64,000 nt of DNA from Saturnia japonica (lineage: Eukaryota; Arthropoda; Insecta; Lepidoptera; Saturniidae). The position numbers and the translations under genes are program-made. Positions 1 through 12,665 of the stretch are shown piece by piece; within the stretch, counting starts at the first letter, position 1, and every line of letters starts with the position of its first letter. The stretch is from the NCBI GenBank assembly GCA_033032175.1, contig CM065320.1, positions 3,162,001 to 3,226,000 on the forward strand. The letters run 5' to 3'. The notes under the pieces were generated by a model. That model saw only the letters and a list, made by a program, of their open reading frames with translations. It made no database searches and was not told the DNA's origin.

Positions 1-351
1 ATGAGTTCGTGGGCGGTCTACAGAAAATTGCTCCAAAATACACGATATTATTATCTTTTATTGCGGCATGTAACAACAATGGCTAAGATGACCTTGCGAT
101 CATAAGATTTAAGTTCCAGTTAACAACTTGCTATTTCATATTACCTGCGTTAATCTACATGACATTAAATGTACCTACATGTGACATTTACATTACCTAC
201 TGCAGAGTCTTTAATGGCATTATTCTTTTGTGTTGTTTTGATAAAGGCTAGAAAAACATATGGTTTCTTGGTAGTTTAATAGATCAGAGACGAAGGATGG
301 TTATTTTCATTTTTATGATAATAGCACGGCAAAATTAAAAAAAAAAACTTT

Positions 352-620
352 GCCCTTTGAGAGGTCGGTAAGCTATCGCCGATTGCTGCTGTTATGTAAG
401 CCTCTTGTCAACTGGATATACACTGGCTGATCTCGAAATGCAACAAATCAAAAGAGAGTCACGATGTGCTTGAAGGTTGCTATCCAGTCGGATATAGATA
501 GGGATCACCCCACTTGATAACTGAATATAAACTTGCTGACCCAGGAACATGACCCGCCCAAGCGTGCCACTATCGTGGGTGTTAAACCTGGTTTATGATG
601 TTCGCGATCCATACAGACAC
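352..620 (-). repeat. Dispersed repeat, same family as the modules at 39.1 and 46.4 kb
   Basis: Read on the minus strand, this block holds GAGATCAGCC followed by TATATCCAGTT, preceded by GTGACTCTCTTTTG. The same order with few changes recurs at 39134-39345 (plus) and in reverse complement at 46350-46572, so this is a copy of a dispersed element. It also has an open stretch of about 66 codons with no recognised product. Both ends are approximate. Confidence 0.5.
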
Positions 621-1371
621 AGTTGACAAATGGGAAACTGATGCAATTAATTAAACAACAGTGAACATATAATATTAACTGAACTCAAAGGAAATAGATA
701 TCTTATAGGATATTTAATGGAGAGACCATTAGTATCAATAATATCAATCTCATCTCAGAAGAAACTTGATTCAGTATTTACTATAAAAGCTTATAAAATA
801 AATAAATAAGCCTTTTATTATCTGATTTCATCTGCTATTAATGCTAATTAATATTTCTGTCCACTGCCTTCTATGTAGGTTTGGTAAAATACCTTTTTAT
901 TAAATATCAGTGTTCTGTTAATACGTATTATCTACTTACCAAACCAAGATCCAAATTTAGACCACAAGTCCAATATTTAACCAAGATCTAATATAGTCGT
1001 AAATACAAAACAAAAACTAAACGTATTTTGGTGGTTAAAAATGTGGGATTATCGTTTCTAAGCTCCCGAGACTTTTTAAGATATAGATAGGATTTCAACT
1101 TTGATGGCGGTAAGTGTATGAGATAACTGGTATGGTGTTACTTGTATGACAAACGGCTTTTATCGAAAATACCTTTCGAATGCTACAAAGTGGTATGTGC
1201 TTACGTAGCTAATGGTAGTGCCAACTCTCAGAACTGTTGTTTATATTCAAACGATCAATACAAACAAGTTTAACTAGATATGTTTGCAGTTTTACTTGTG
1301 ATACTTGGTTCAGTTAATGTACATAGTTACATGATATAATTTGTTACTTTTATTATACAATTATATAACAT
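621..1371. other. AT-rich intronic DNA, nothing recognised
   Basis: No coding frame, RNA gene or repeat that I can name. By position it lies inside the inferred first intron of the ovo-like gene. Confidence 0.4.
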
Positions 1372-1820
1372 ACTAGCTGTGCCCGTGGCTTCGCTCACGT
1401 GGACTAAAGAATGCCCGCGTGAATCTTGCTCCCCCGCTCCCGGCTATTTTAAAGACAAATGCTTATTGTGGGTGTTCTTTAGAAGATAGATGTATACTCT
1501 CCCGGACTTTTTACGTTGTTCTTTTTTTTATGTTGTACATTAATTTACTATATCTCTTATGGTTTACTTAGCATAAGCCATTTAAGCGCCTGAATTAATT
1601 CACCATGACCAGTTTTTTTTTATTGTGCGGAATCCTAATTCTTTTTCTAAAATAAAAGTAGCCTAAGTTAGTCCCTATATAATCAGCTATCTATCAGTGA
1701 AAGTCCCGTCAAAATCAGTCCAACAGTTTCGGAGATTACTCGGAACAAACAGACAGACAGCCAGACAGACAAAAATTTAAAAAATGGGCTTGTTATTATA
1801 GGTATCGTATATACTCTCAT
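1372..1820 (+). repeat. Short retroelement, CTAGCTGTGCCC family
   Basis: It begins ACTAGCTGTGCCCGTGGCTT, a head seen throughout lepidopteran genomes (Metulj-like or RTE-derived; the name is from memory). It runs through the GTCCCTATATAATCAGCTAT and GTCCAACAGTTTCGGAG segments and ends in an ACAGACAG-rich tail. A close relative with the same internal order is at 57554-58020. Confidence 0.75.
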
Positions 1821-4404
1821 ATTCATTTAGTAAAAAACTGTTATTTTGACATTACTAACAGATACTTCAATTTTATTAATTGTATAGATGAACTAATTGT
1901 GTTGTATTAAGACTATTTGTAAGAACTAAGAAATTTCTTTATAATTTTCGTCTATACCAATTTCTGGAGTTTATGTTTTTATACAAAAATATTACAAATA
2001 TTTTCTGTTTGGGAAAGGATAAGCGTAATGAAAATTTAAAGGTTACATAAAATAATGAACCAAATCAAATCTTTGAATATAGTAATAGTTTTCAGTCTTT
2101 TATTGTACTAAAATAATAATAAAATGCATGACTTTTTATATATATCTAAAAAAGTTATAAATAATAAGTTATTACAAAACTACGGGATTTGTCGGAAATA
2201 ATGTCATTTTCTTTACACATCTGTGATAATTTACCCAAGTGCTGCACGGAACCGAATGGTAAAGAATACAAAGCGGCAACGGTTCACGACTTCACACGCT
2301 ATTTGCGCGTGCCTACATAACTATACTGAGTTGTCTTGCCCGATAATTTTACGTCACTTTGCTTTTTAAAGTTACCGTTTAATTTATGTGAACATGATAA
2401 AATTGTTCTGAGACGTGTTTAAAAAAAAGTTTATTAATTATATTTATTGAAATACATTTGGTCCTAAAGTTGCGAGCTTTGACACTCAGATTAAAATATG
2501 CACTTAATGAGAAAAGCGCTACTTAATTATTGAACGGAAATTTTCAGAACCCGAAGGTCACGGACTGTTTATTTGGAACGATTGATCTGTTGTGAGGACC
2601 AGAAGCTTTAATAGGCTTGTACAAAGATTTTACATTCATGCCACTAAATACGTCGTGGTACAGTTTTATTATTTCCTCAATATGTTAAATTGCATCCCTT
2701 AACAATAATGATTTTTATGGTTATTTTGCATTATTATTAATTCTCGTATAAGTTTTCTTTCGCATATTAAACAGTCCAGAAACTGGGGAAAATTATTTTG
2801 ATAGAAATATTAACATGTTATTATTATTAATGGTGTTTAATAATTAAATACTCAACAGTTTGATAACCAAGATGAATTTTAAAAAAATCCTAACGAAAAC
2901 TGTAACTCTCCTCATATAAGTATTCAACTCTTTCGCTCATATGTTATCTATATAATGCATTATTATCCCGCTGTATCACTCTTAAAAATATCATAAGATA
3001 AGACATTTAGGTACACTCTCCCTAAATACATTGAATATATTGAAACTTGTGAATCATTGGAATTTGTTTTAATTTTTTGTCAAACTACTTTTAAAAACAA
3101 GTACTGTCTACAAGACACGATACAAAAAATACTTTTTGTTATGTTTTGTTATAACAATGTTATTGCGAGTTCGCATTAAAAGCTTCTATGCAAATTAATC
3201 ATTATCCGTAGGTAGAAGAAACATACCGGTACTTGAGTTGGACAAAAAACGAGACCGGTATATATTAATAGGTTGAACATCTGTTAATAGCGGTTACCAA
3301 TATCATTGGCATATCATGTGAATAATTGTTTATAGACAAATTATTATTTAGAATATAGTATACAAGATTGTTTTTGCCCTAGTTCGGCTAAAGGTCTTCA
3401 TAGAATGTGTTTTAGTAAATTCGATATGATGTTTCCAACGATGACTTCTAAGAGACAAGTTTCGGTACCGACAGTATTCATCGTTCGTATTAATAAACGG
3501 ATTAATGGATTATAATATTCTAAACCACGATGCACTGAAGTTATGTCTTTATGCCAGGTTTTCACTATAAATGTGTGATGATATTAATACAGTCAGTTAC
3601 CAACCATTAGTTCTTTATAATTTTAATACCAATCGATTATGAGGTAGGTAAATATAACTAATTCGAAAATAATAACTGAAATAAAACATTTCCTTTTACA
3701 TAAAGTTCAATGGATTTAAAAAAAAATGCAAAGGATATTTTGTAGGCGTTACTTTGCGGAAATCCACCGTTAATAATTTATCCGAAATTTTTTGCTTTCA
3801 GATTCTCCATATACAGTCAATAGCAAACATTATTAAACGTTAATAAAAGCTAATCCATACATCTAAAGTTCTTTTAATGATCATATAATAATTAAGATAA
3901 AAATTGAAAAAGTAAAAATAGCATATCTCTAGTGTTCTATAGAGACTCGTGTTGATTACAATCATAGTACAGGCTATAGATGCATGTTGCAATAAATGGG
4001 TATGACACATAATGGGTGGAGTAGTATTAAAAACAAGACCCGCATATATCAATATGGTGATCGGAATATACGCATAAATATTTGCGAAGACATGTGCGAC
4101 CGCACCGGGATCGTTCCTAGAAAACGCCCACATATCACGTGCGACGCATATTTGCTCAAAACTCGCAAAAAATTAATGGCGAGCCCTTGACTAGCCCGGC
4201 TAAGATGTATCGGATGTTGACTATGCACAACACATTTACTCAAAAAGTATGTTATGGTTAAAACCAAATTCTTCGGAACTTTAGCGCATTGCACATAATA
4301 TGCCTCATTTAGTAAGTTCATTGTAATGTACCCAACAAAATTCTCGTTTATATTTAGTTTATTTATAATTTTAAATAAGCAGGAATAAGTTCAGAATAAA
4401 AAAA
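1821..4404. other. AT-rich intronic DNA, no gene or clear repeat
   Basis: The open frames near 3840-4321 overlap on both strands, have no domain and are AT-driven. No transposon family was recognised, unusual for so long a stretch here. Confidence 0.4.
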
Positions 4405-4452
4405 TTACGTAAAGGTCCAATTACGTAAACGTAGTACAATAAAAGTACGTAA
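4405..4452. promoter_or_regulatory. Cluster of three TACGTAA motifs
   Basis: TTACGTAA occurs at 4405-4412 and 4421-4428, and GTACGTAA at 4445-4452. Start-to-start spacings are 16 and 24 bp. TTACGTAA is the known core for PAR/NFIL3-type bZIP proteins (Pdp1, Vrille, Giant in flies). Seen: the motifs. Inferred: a binding cluster within the ovo intron. Confidence 0.3.
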
Positions 4453-7400
4453 AAATTATTTTTACATTTTCCACAATACATCCCAGAGTGTAAATTCGCT
4501 ATGGCCAAGGTACGAAAGTATCGTGATTAATTAGTGTTGGCATAAAACGAGCACAAAATAAACAATAGATCTGACATTAGCACGTGTAGCGATCCACAAC
4601 GGTCAAAGGGTCACATTACTGGCTACATTCATAAGTTTATCGCTGCATACTAATCGCCTTTATAGGTAAAGATTATATACAATGGATAAGAGAAACGTAA
4701 ATTATTGAAACGAATATCACAAAAATGTGCTTTATGTGTATGAGGTGTAATTTCAGAAGAATTAAAATAAAATCCCGAAAGATAATTTTTAAAGCATTAC
4801 TGAGAAAAGATTTACTGTACCTGTTTTGAATGTAATCGTTTTTTTTATGATCACCAATCTCTCAAAAGGCCAATCCTTAAAAAGGTAGCTGTAGTACAAT
4901 GGACGTAGATTACAATAGCGTCCGCCACATGGCGATATTCTTCTTTTTCGGTAACTCGTAAAGATGCAGATTTTTCTGTTCACAAATAGCCGAGGTGCGA
5001 TAAGACGTTTTAAACATTTTGTTTTGTCGTATAAAAGTGTGATTGATTCTTTACAAATCATTCAAGTTGAAACTGTTAAACATCATTCTTTAATCATTCG
5101 AGCTAATAATTAAATGTATAGTGAATTTTTGAAGCCTACAAGGTTACTAATATTAATTTAAGCTAACATATTCATAAATAACTAAGTATATTAATGAATA
5201 GTCAAATTGAAAACATTTCTCATTTTTAGGGTTTTTTTGTTATTTAAAACTTTACTATGAGTATTATATATTTTAAAATAATTATTTTGTAAAAAATATA
5301 ATATATATAAACGCCATTGTGAAAGCGTATGATTTAAAAATAACTTTAATTTCTTTATTAAGTGCACGAATTTTGCTATTCCGTTCGGATACAGTTTGAA
5401 TAAACAATGTTCAATTTATGCATGTGGATATGAATTTAAAATAAGTTAATTATTATAAAATATTCGTACATATTTAATAATTAATATTTAGATACAGAAA
5501 CTGAAGCAGCATTTTGTTTAACATACCATCAATGTTGGTCATTTTTCTACCAATTTTTCTGTTTTAACTTTTATAATTTAAATACATAATATGTTAAAGA
5601 ATATGATTTATTTTATGTTTAAGTCTGTCTTCTGAGGAACGACTTATTTCGGCTACACCCTTGGCCTTAATACGTATTTCAACGTGCTCGCGCATATGTT
5701 AATCGAGGTTCATGAGCGTTGCAAACGTACTGATTCATTATCATTGAAGTTTTCATGTTTAAAAATAAGTGTTGATTAAATATTCTCATATAATGTAAAG
5801 ACATTAAATTTAGATATTTTTATTGATAGTAATGCAGCCTTTAAAAGAAAAGTGACTGTTATTTTGTCTTAATCTTTGCTAATCATCAAAGGTCTTCCAA
5901 AATCTATATCTATTATGTAAAATATATATTACTTACTTAAAAAGCGTCCGTAGATACATAGTTGCAATGAAATCGTGAACCTGCTAATTCCCTATCTGTA
6001 GAAATTCAAACTAAACTATAAATATATATTCTTGTCTCTTGGGAGGAAGGAAGGCACATATGTATATGTATTGAGTGATTCGTAAATTTTTGTCTAACTA
6101 GTAAAAAAAAGAAAAGTCCCTTGCAGAACCTATATACCTGTGTGGTGAGAACGAGTGTGGAATATATTCGTAATCAGTGTTCTTCATACACATGTATAGG
6201 GTGAAAAAACGAACGTGAAATGGAGGAAAAATATATTAAATATTGGACATATAAAATTTTACTCAAAGGAAACAATCTTTAATTTTTTTTTTTCACAGAT
6301 TTTCTAAATCATTGCCTTTGCCGAACATTTAACCAACTAAAAATGTAAAAAAACGGACACGCACTATGTAATTGCACCAATCGTTAGAGTATGATAACGA
6401 TAAAATCTCTCGAATAAACATTGTATCTTACAATTACAGGAGACTTGTACAGCATGTCAATCGGTAAGTTTCAAAAAATACTACATGTACAAACATAACT
6501 GCAGATTTATTAATATAGAAATACCTAACAAGCAGGTCATTTTATAAATATTTAAAAATATATATTAATATATTGTATCTTTATAAATAATATAAATTTA
6601 TGTTACGATAATAATTAACCTTTTAATTATTATTTTCAAATTTTTAAATACACTAGTAAGTCATACGATCATCAAGTATCTTAAAAAATTATATACAATA
6701 TTATATCAACTTTAATAACATTTATTTTATATAAACTATAATTAATAAATAAAATTAACATAAAGTTCGAGCGAGTGTACGTTTTACGACCTGATTTTTA
6801 GAGATCCTACCTATAGGTGTATATTGCAAAATCGCAATATAATTTATTTCCATTAACAAGACAGCGATTTATGTCGTTATATTTATATATATCTCATCAT
6901 CACACCTTGTTCATACTAGGATAGATAGAAAGACCGCGGCACTACTTGTCTTTGTAAACCTTGTCCTCTTTGTTCAGATTTATGTATCCTTAATTTCTTC
7001 GCTTTTTTATATCAGGTATAGCTCCGTTTTCTAATGAACGTAATATATAATAATATAAGTTAACCTGACATATGAAAAATAGGAAGTTTAAGTAATTTGA
7101 ATTTAGAACATATATTTACTTAGCTTAATATTAATTTGATTGATCAAATGATAAACTGCTATAAATACCATGAATACGTCACATTGTCACATAGTAAGAA
7201 ATCTGTGGTGTTTCCTTATTTATTACTTTCTTATGTTATATGCTGGAAAACGCTGTTAACATCATACGATCTTCTTAAAATTAAGTAGCAATATTATCAA
7301 AAAAAAAAATTAAACAAAAATGGAATTAAGAAATTACATAGTTCGACGAAGTTTTTCGATACCTGCTATCGTTGGCCGGATGAAGGTTTACGATTATTTA

Positions 7401-9530
7401 TAATTGTATAATTCTCACGATAGATACCTTAAAAGCGGGGGAGGGTTCGGTGACGAATATATAACAAACTATTCGACAAACACACTTTATATGGAGTTCT
7501 TGTATGGAAGTTGGGCAGCCCGTTGAAATCTTTTGTAAGGGGATTGAAGGTCCCTCACTCACTATGCGTTAACACTTTTTGTGTGTATACTACTACTTAT
7601 TTTATTATATGTAGTTTCAAAAAAGTATGGCAACATAATTTAAAATTCAAGTTTAATAATTATTTTTACATGTGGTTCAGCACCTTCAAAACTAGGTTTC
7701 GTGCAGCGTTATAATATATATAATTTAAGTTCAACATTTTAATTTTGTGGATAAGTACATTTTCCATTCACATGCCTTTATTTAACTAATTAAAATACAT
7801 TTATTTCATGCGATCAGTAAACAGATAAATGTAACTTTCTTATTAGCTATTTATTATTAGCTATATTTTTAAAATTGAGACCCTTTATCTTTATAGTAAT
7901 TATAACATTGTTTTTAAGTAATTTCTATTTTCTCGTGACCATAAACTGTGAAACAAAGTTGAAACGTCAAGTTAAAAAACCTTAAATGCTAACGCGAACT
8001 AAATTCCATAAGTTTTTTTAAATATTATAATTATATATTTTATATGTATAATATTACCACGGTGTTTTTTAGCCTTAGAAAAAATTTTGGAGCTTAATTT
8101 TCCTATACTTAGATACCTCCCACGTTTCATACTAATTTAGAAATTTGATTTGACTCCGAGTACTTATAATTTTTTTGTAATTCTATATCCGTAACTTTAT
8201 TTGAAATTGCGTGTAAATGTTAACAAAATGAACAATACAAAGAACCGAACTGTGGGCTGCAAGGAACTTATACACCCCTATTTATCTCTCGATAAAGGTA
8301 GGGTAGGGTACCTATGGCCTTCGCGAGCCCATCGTGCCCTTTTCCCTACACAGGTGTAAACACACCTGTAATTACACTATAACACTTTTAGGTTTATTTT
8401 TATGCCTTTTAAAAGTCAAACCTATATGCGGGTTTCGCCATTGCCACTCTTTGGATATAGTTATACATAATTTTATTTCAAAATGATTACTTTTCTATAA
8501 TAATTAATTAAAATAATTAAAACCTACTCGGAAATGTTTAGGAGTTAATTATTATGAATCTTTCACTTTAATTTAAAAAATGTGTCGTATTATTTTTAAG
8601 TTGATTCGGGAAGTAAAACTTGCTTAATGGAAGTGACATCTGAATATATTTATATTCGGTGTTTTCAACTGTCAATTGATCAAGTATGCGACGGATTTCC
8701 TGCAATTCCTTAATCTAATAGATAAATTGCGGTTTTACATAAAATGTTAAAAGCATTGTAACTATCTCTTTGATAAAAAATTTAAAGGTTACTGAAGGAG
8801 ACAACGCACACAATCTAAGCGATGGGTCCTAGAAGCATTAAATTTTGCACAGGAGTTCCTTATATAACGTATGTGAACAATACAAAAGGATTTTTGAAAA
8901 TTCCCTAAAGTTGTTGATAGGCAATCCCATCGGGAAAACGGCTAGGTACTATAAGTTAATATTACATTGCAGTTACATTTTGGTTTATATGCGCACTATA
9001 TTTATTATTTCAGTACATCTTTGGTTAATGTACCAAAATATTCATTATACGCTAGGAATACACGATAATACCGACCTTTGAGCGGCAAGGATGGCACTTC
9101 ACCTTTATCGTAAAAATGTTTTATGCGGGTTTTTAACGGAACTTTTCGCTTTGTTTCAACGTTTTTAAATTAAACAAAAGGATTGAAATAAACGTATATC
9201 CAGTTTCTGGTGTACATTTTAACACTTTCATTTGAATCATTGAACTTGAAATTTTCTTTTGTTTCGTTATAAATTTATGTCTAACGGTTCCGATCATAAG
9301 CTAGCATTTTTATGCCAGAACGAAACTATGCCATAAGGAAACGAATTAAGTTTAATTACAAAAGTGGAATTACCAAGACGAAAGTTTCGAAATAAATCCG
9401 AATTATAATATAAACAGGAAAGCTGACAAACTTGATGAGTTTATGAAAATCTTTGACTAGGCAGGACAGATTAGTTTTTTGTAAATTAATAATAATACAT
9501 CATGTAAATGTCTCATTTTTGAGAAAAAAA
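4453..9530. other. Intronic DNA with no recognised gene and few repeats
   Basis: About 5 kb of AT-rich sequence. The frames at 4789-5061 (minus), 7511-7714 and 8845-9081 (plus) have composition typical of chance frames and no motif. No SINE or LINE end was found. It could hold intronic enhancers, but nothing in the raw sequence proves that. Confidence 0.4.
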
Positions 9531-9560
9531 CATCTTTCAATTTTGATATTGAAAGATGAT
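9531..9560. repeat. Small hairpin, CATCTTTCAA arms
   Basis: CATCTTTCAA is followed after about 8 bases by TTGAAAGATG, giving a 10-bp perfect stem. It is not followed by a tract that would argue for a particular function. Confidence 0.5.
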
Positions 9561-9952
9561 CATTATTATAAATGTATCTGAACGATGTTCTCAAAACAAG
9601 TATGAAATAACCGAGAGCCCATTTTGTGCAAATACGGTACACATATACGTCACAGAAGTTAATTATATTGAAATGGCAGTCGAGATTGCGGTGACTAACC
9701 TAAATACAAAGCGAGTAGCGATGGCTGGCGACCGGAAGTCGCGCCATTGTACTGCAACCATTGACACCTCGGTGCCTACATCATCCGGCTAGTTCCTATC
9801 CCGTAAATTGACTACTCTCGTCAACTTTTATCATAAATAATTAACGCTAAAAATATTTACTAGGAGTTAACGAATTTACACTAAATGCGATCAATAATCT
9901 AAACAAACCAACAATGAAACACACGAGAAGAACGCCGTAACTGTAAGTTACT

Positions 9953-10070
9953 GTCAGGGTTGGCAACGCGCATGTAATGCTTCTGGTGTTGCAAGCGTCC
10001 ATAGGCTGCGGTAACCGCTTACGATCATATGGCCCGCACGCTTGCTGTCCATCATCGTAGTATAAAAATT
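9953..10070 (+). repeat. 3'-terminal fragment of an A-tailed retroelement
   Basis: The block GTTGCAAGCGTCCATAGGCT, then CGGTAACCGCTTACGATCA, then GGCCCGCACGCTTG recurs at 38053-38115 and at 47440-47551. In the last copy it runs into an A tract. It is a 3' end common in moth genomes; which LINE or SINE it belongs to is not resolved. Confidence 0.6.
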
Positions 10071-11053
10071 TGCAGGTTTATTCAAAATCTGGAACTAGAC
10101 CTGAGGCTTGCGACGAAATACCAATTTTCGGAAAAATGTAATAAAATAATCTTTTCACAACTATTTAAAGTTACCAAATGTCAGTAACCTTATTAAGAAA
10201 TGAAATCTTTCTAAACTTTGACAGGAAGTTATAGAAGATTTTTACACAAGTATAATTAATACAATGTACAATATTGCTTCTCACCGACATTTATTCCGTT
10301 AAATGCAAAACATAATTTATTCCGCACTATCAGTCAAACATGTTAATAAAACTGTCGTCATTATTTTCCAAATACCTACATAAAGTAGTTTAAAGCGATA
10401 CGTGAAGTCGGATTTTTAGCATGTCTATGAGAGTAAATAGTTCTCGGAAAAACGCAAAAACATGACAGTTATATCAGTGATTCACGCCTGGGACCGTTAA
10501 TATGTGCAATCAGTCCGTTCGGTTAATGGGCATAATATGTTTATATTCATAGTTTCGTGTATTACTAGAATATTACTTAATTAGTTTGATGGCAGGGAAA
10601 GAACTTTTGTTTCTTTATGTTACTAATTTAAAACTACTACCGATTAACAAAAATATCAACAAGTTGTTTATCTGGAATTACTTATTCTTAAACTCAACGT
10701 TTCGAGTGATGAGTAAAAGAAATTAAAATATAAATAACACTAAAGACGAATGATTAGGATCACGAATATTCCACAAATGTTCTCAGGTAGGTGGTACTCG
10801 ACATCGCGATCGGAGCGAAGCCAGAACTGGATTCTGTTGAAGTCCTTTTTTTGGGCCAAACAAGTGGTCCGGCCGTTACGAAGGAAAAGATAAACAAAAA
10901 CACAAGTGATAAAACGACAGTAAATACGAAAGATTTAGGTAAATCCAGTTAGCGATAGTTAACTATTTTAAAGTAAAAATACCTATGAAAATAAATTTAT
11001 GCTCAAAAAAAAAAAACTGGATTTATACGATAAATAAAAAAAAAGTGATAGTT
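10071..11053. other. Intronic DNA, nothing recognised
   Basis: No coding frame or repeat was identified. A slightly GC-richer patch lies near 10790-10885. Confidence 0.35.
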
Positions 11054-11265
11054 CATCTTCTTTTTTATATATAAAAACCGATGTTTGTATGTATGTTCCC
11101 TATGAACTCTAAAACGGCTGGAGCGTTTTAGATGAAATTTTCAGACAATCTTCATATTAGCCCAGCGGGTGATAAACTGGTCAGTTTGGTAGCAATCGGA
11201 TCAATGTTCTCTATGGACTCCCGAAAAGGCACAGCAAAGCGTGGCAGAGTTTGATAATAGTTCAT
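11054..11265 (-). repeat. Short element, CAGCCGTTTTAGAGTTCAT family
   Basis: In reverse complement this reads CACGCTTTGCTGTGCCTTTT, then GCTAATATGAAGATTGTCTG, then CAGCCGTTTTAGAGTTCATA, and ends in ATATATAAAAA. The same order is seen on the plus strand at 30905-31035 and 33693-33885, so all are copies of one family. Confidence 0.65.
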
Positions 11266-11356
11266 AAATCTTGGCAGGTAATACTTAGGAGAGGGTGTGT
11301 GTATACATCGTTTTTTTAAATATGAGTAATACTAATAAATATAATAAGGAACTTAC

Positions 11357-11519
11357 CGACGCAATCCTTATCCTTCTTTGAGAGAAGTGGTATTGGAGCA
11401 TCATCGAGTGGCGAACCAGGACAGAGCGTGTCAGCCTTGCTGGCGAGCAGCTCCTGACCCTCCTGTAACCCCAGTTGCTGCTCATGCAGACGTTTCTTTA
11501 TCAGGAAGATTTTCGGCAT
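11357..11519 (-). CDS. ovo: First coding exon of Ovo/Shavenbaby-like transcription factor
   Basis: The exon encodes 54 residues plus one base of the next codon. The protein starts MPKIFLIKKRLHEQQ and continues into a polar segment with SPLDDAPIPLLSKK. The opening matches the conserved N-terminus of insect Ovo/Shavenbaby (fly MPKIFLIKNRLHQQQ, from memory). That family consists of nuclear C2H2 zinc-finger regulators of epidermal differentiation and the germ line. In flies this N-terminal segment is needed for Pri-peptide and Ubr3-dependent processing by the proteasome. The ATG at 11519 has A at -3. The exon ends exactly at a GTAAGT donor (minus strand, 11356-11351), leaving phase 1. The zinc-finger exons are not in this window and should lie below coordinate 1, since no matching finger motif was found in 1-11350. 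This is an exon, not a complete gene. N9K and Q13E differ from the fly sequence. Confidence 0.82.
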
Positions 11520-11860
11520 CTTCGAGCGCTATACTACACTACACTCGATTCCTCTGTTCGTGTATTAAACACTTGGTCTTTTAAAATTCACATGAAAGCA
11601 TCTTATAACACTGCACGTTAAGTTTCCTCGCGTTGTTGATGTTTGTTTTGCGTGTGCAAGCTAGCGGCACATGCGGTACCGTTGGCCGCTGCGAAAGGAC
11701 TGAGAGCTGCTGTGCGGTGCCTGCGACACCGTTGCCCGAACAGGTCCGCCCCCGCCCGCGCCGGCGCCGGCCGCCCGCCCGACCCTGCGCCCGCGCATGT
11801 AGCCGAACCACACCGGCCGGCAGCGCGGCGGTTCCGCGGCAAAAGTACATCTTCATACAG
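11520..11860 (-). promoter_or_regulatory. CpG-rich 5' UTR and probable promoter of the ovo-like gene
   Basis: Just upstream of the MPKI start codon the sequence becomes sharply GC- and CpG-rich, most strongly at 11735-11840 with runs of GCCCGCGCC type, in an otherwise AT-rich window. This is the expected place for a promoter and 5' UTR. The open frames on both strands here (up to 127 codons) are arginine-, alanine- and proline-rich by base composition, and I do not treat them as genes. The transcription start is not determined; no convincing TATA box was seen. Confidence 0.5.
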
Positions 11861-12404
11861 AAAAATAAAAATCTACCTAGTAAAAGTGGTATTGTGTGTC
11901 TTAACTGCATAACTGTTTTTCTTCGTTTGCATAAATTATTTATTTTTACTTATTATTTGCCAAAGTATAATTTTAAAAGGTACTTCAAATTATGTTTTTC
12001 CAAAGAAATACAGTAATCATTCAGATTTTTATAAGTTATTATTATGAAAACTTATTTTTAATTCTTACTTCATTCTTCTTACTTCAATTCAAAGTCTTCT
12101 TTATCACTGTAATTTATCATTAATTCATTATCTATATCCAGTTTCAAACAGGACTGCAACAAGTTATGATAAGTTCCAACTGAGAACTAAGTTGAAATAA
12201 TTTGAGTGCCAGTGTTTACTACCAATAGTGGTAACTATACCCATCTAACCCATAACATCAGCACATAGTATAGTTTTTACCAGCGTCTTGTGTCAAAGAA
12301 TTTCAAACTTTTTAGTTTGTTTTCTTTAATTTTTCATTATTACAATAGCTTTAAAATACTGCAATAAAAGTGCTTAAAAATGATTAATGACTACATCCAT
12401 CTAT
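11861..12404. other. AT-rich upstream DNA, nothing recognised
   Basis: No gene, RNA or repeat could be supported in this stretch. Confidence 0.35.
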
Positions 12405-12665
12405 TCAGCTAAAAGCCGTCTAGTGCTGAACGTAAGTCTCCCTCAAAAGTTGCCACAACGACCGGCGCTGCTCGCATACATCGCGTTCTTAGAACCTTTA
12501 CCAGATCGTCGGTCCACTTTGCACCAGCAGGCTTGCCCACGTTGCTTCTTACTCGAGAACTCTTCGGCTTCATAGACCATCCGTTCTATGAGCGATGTGG
12601 CCTGTCCGATGCCACTTAAGTCCAGCAATGCTGAGGGCTATGTGGGTGACTTTGGTTCTTTTTCG
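12405..12665 (-). pseudogene. Degraded LINE reverse transcriptase C-terminal fragment
   Basis: Minus-strand pieces read KRTKVTHIALSIAGLKWHR, then TGHIAHRTDG, then, after frameshifts, WTDDLVKVL and a terminal ETYVQH-like end. This is the familiar tail of RTE-type endonuclease/reverse transcriptase polyproteins (RRTKVTDIAQRV.LKWQWAGH and W.DDL motifs). At least two frame changes and internal stops make it a relic. The catalytic domain is absent. Confidence 0.6.

Noticed and set aside
3840..4321. Three overlapping frames of 64-97 codons
   Set aside because: Overlapping on both strands in AT-rich DNA, no motif, biased hydrophobic composition.
11581..12016. Several 74-127-codon frames in the CpG-rich region on both strands
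   Set aside because: Alanine-, arginine- and proline-rich by base composition, mutually overlapping and without domains; better explained as promoter and 5' UTR of the ovo-like gene.
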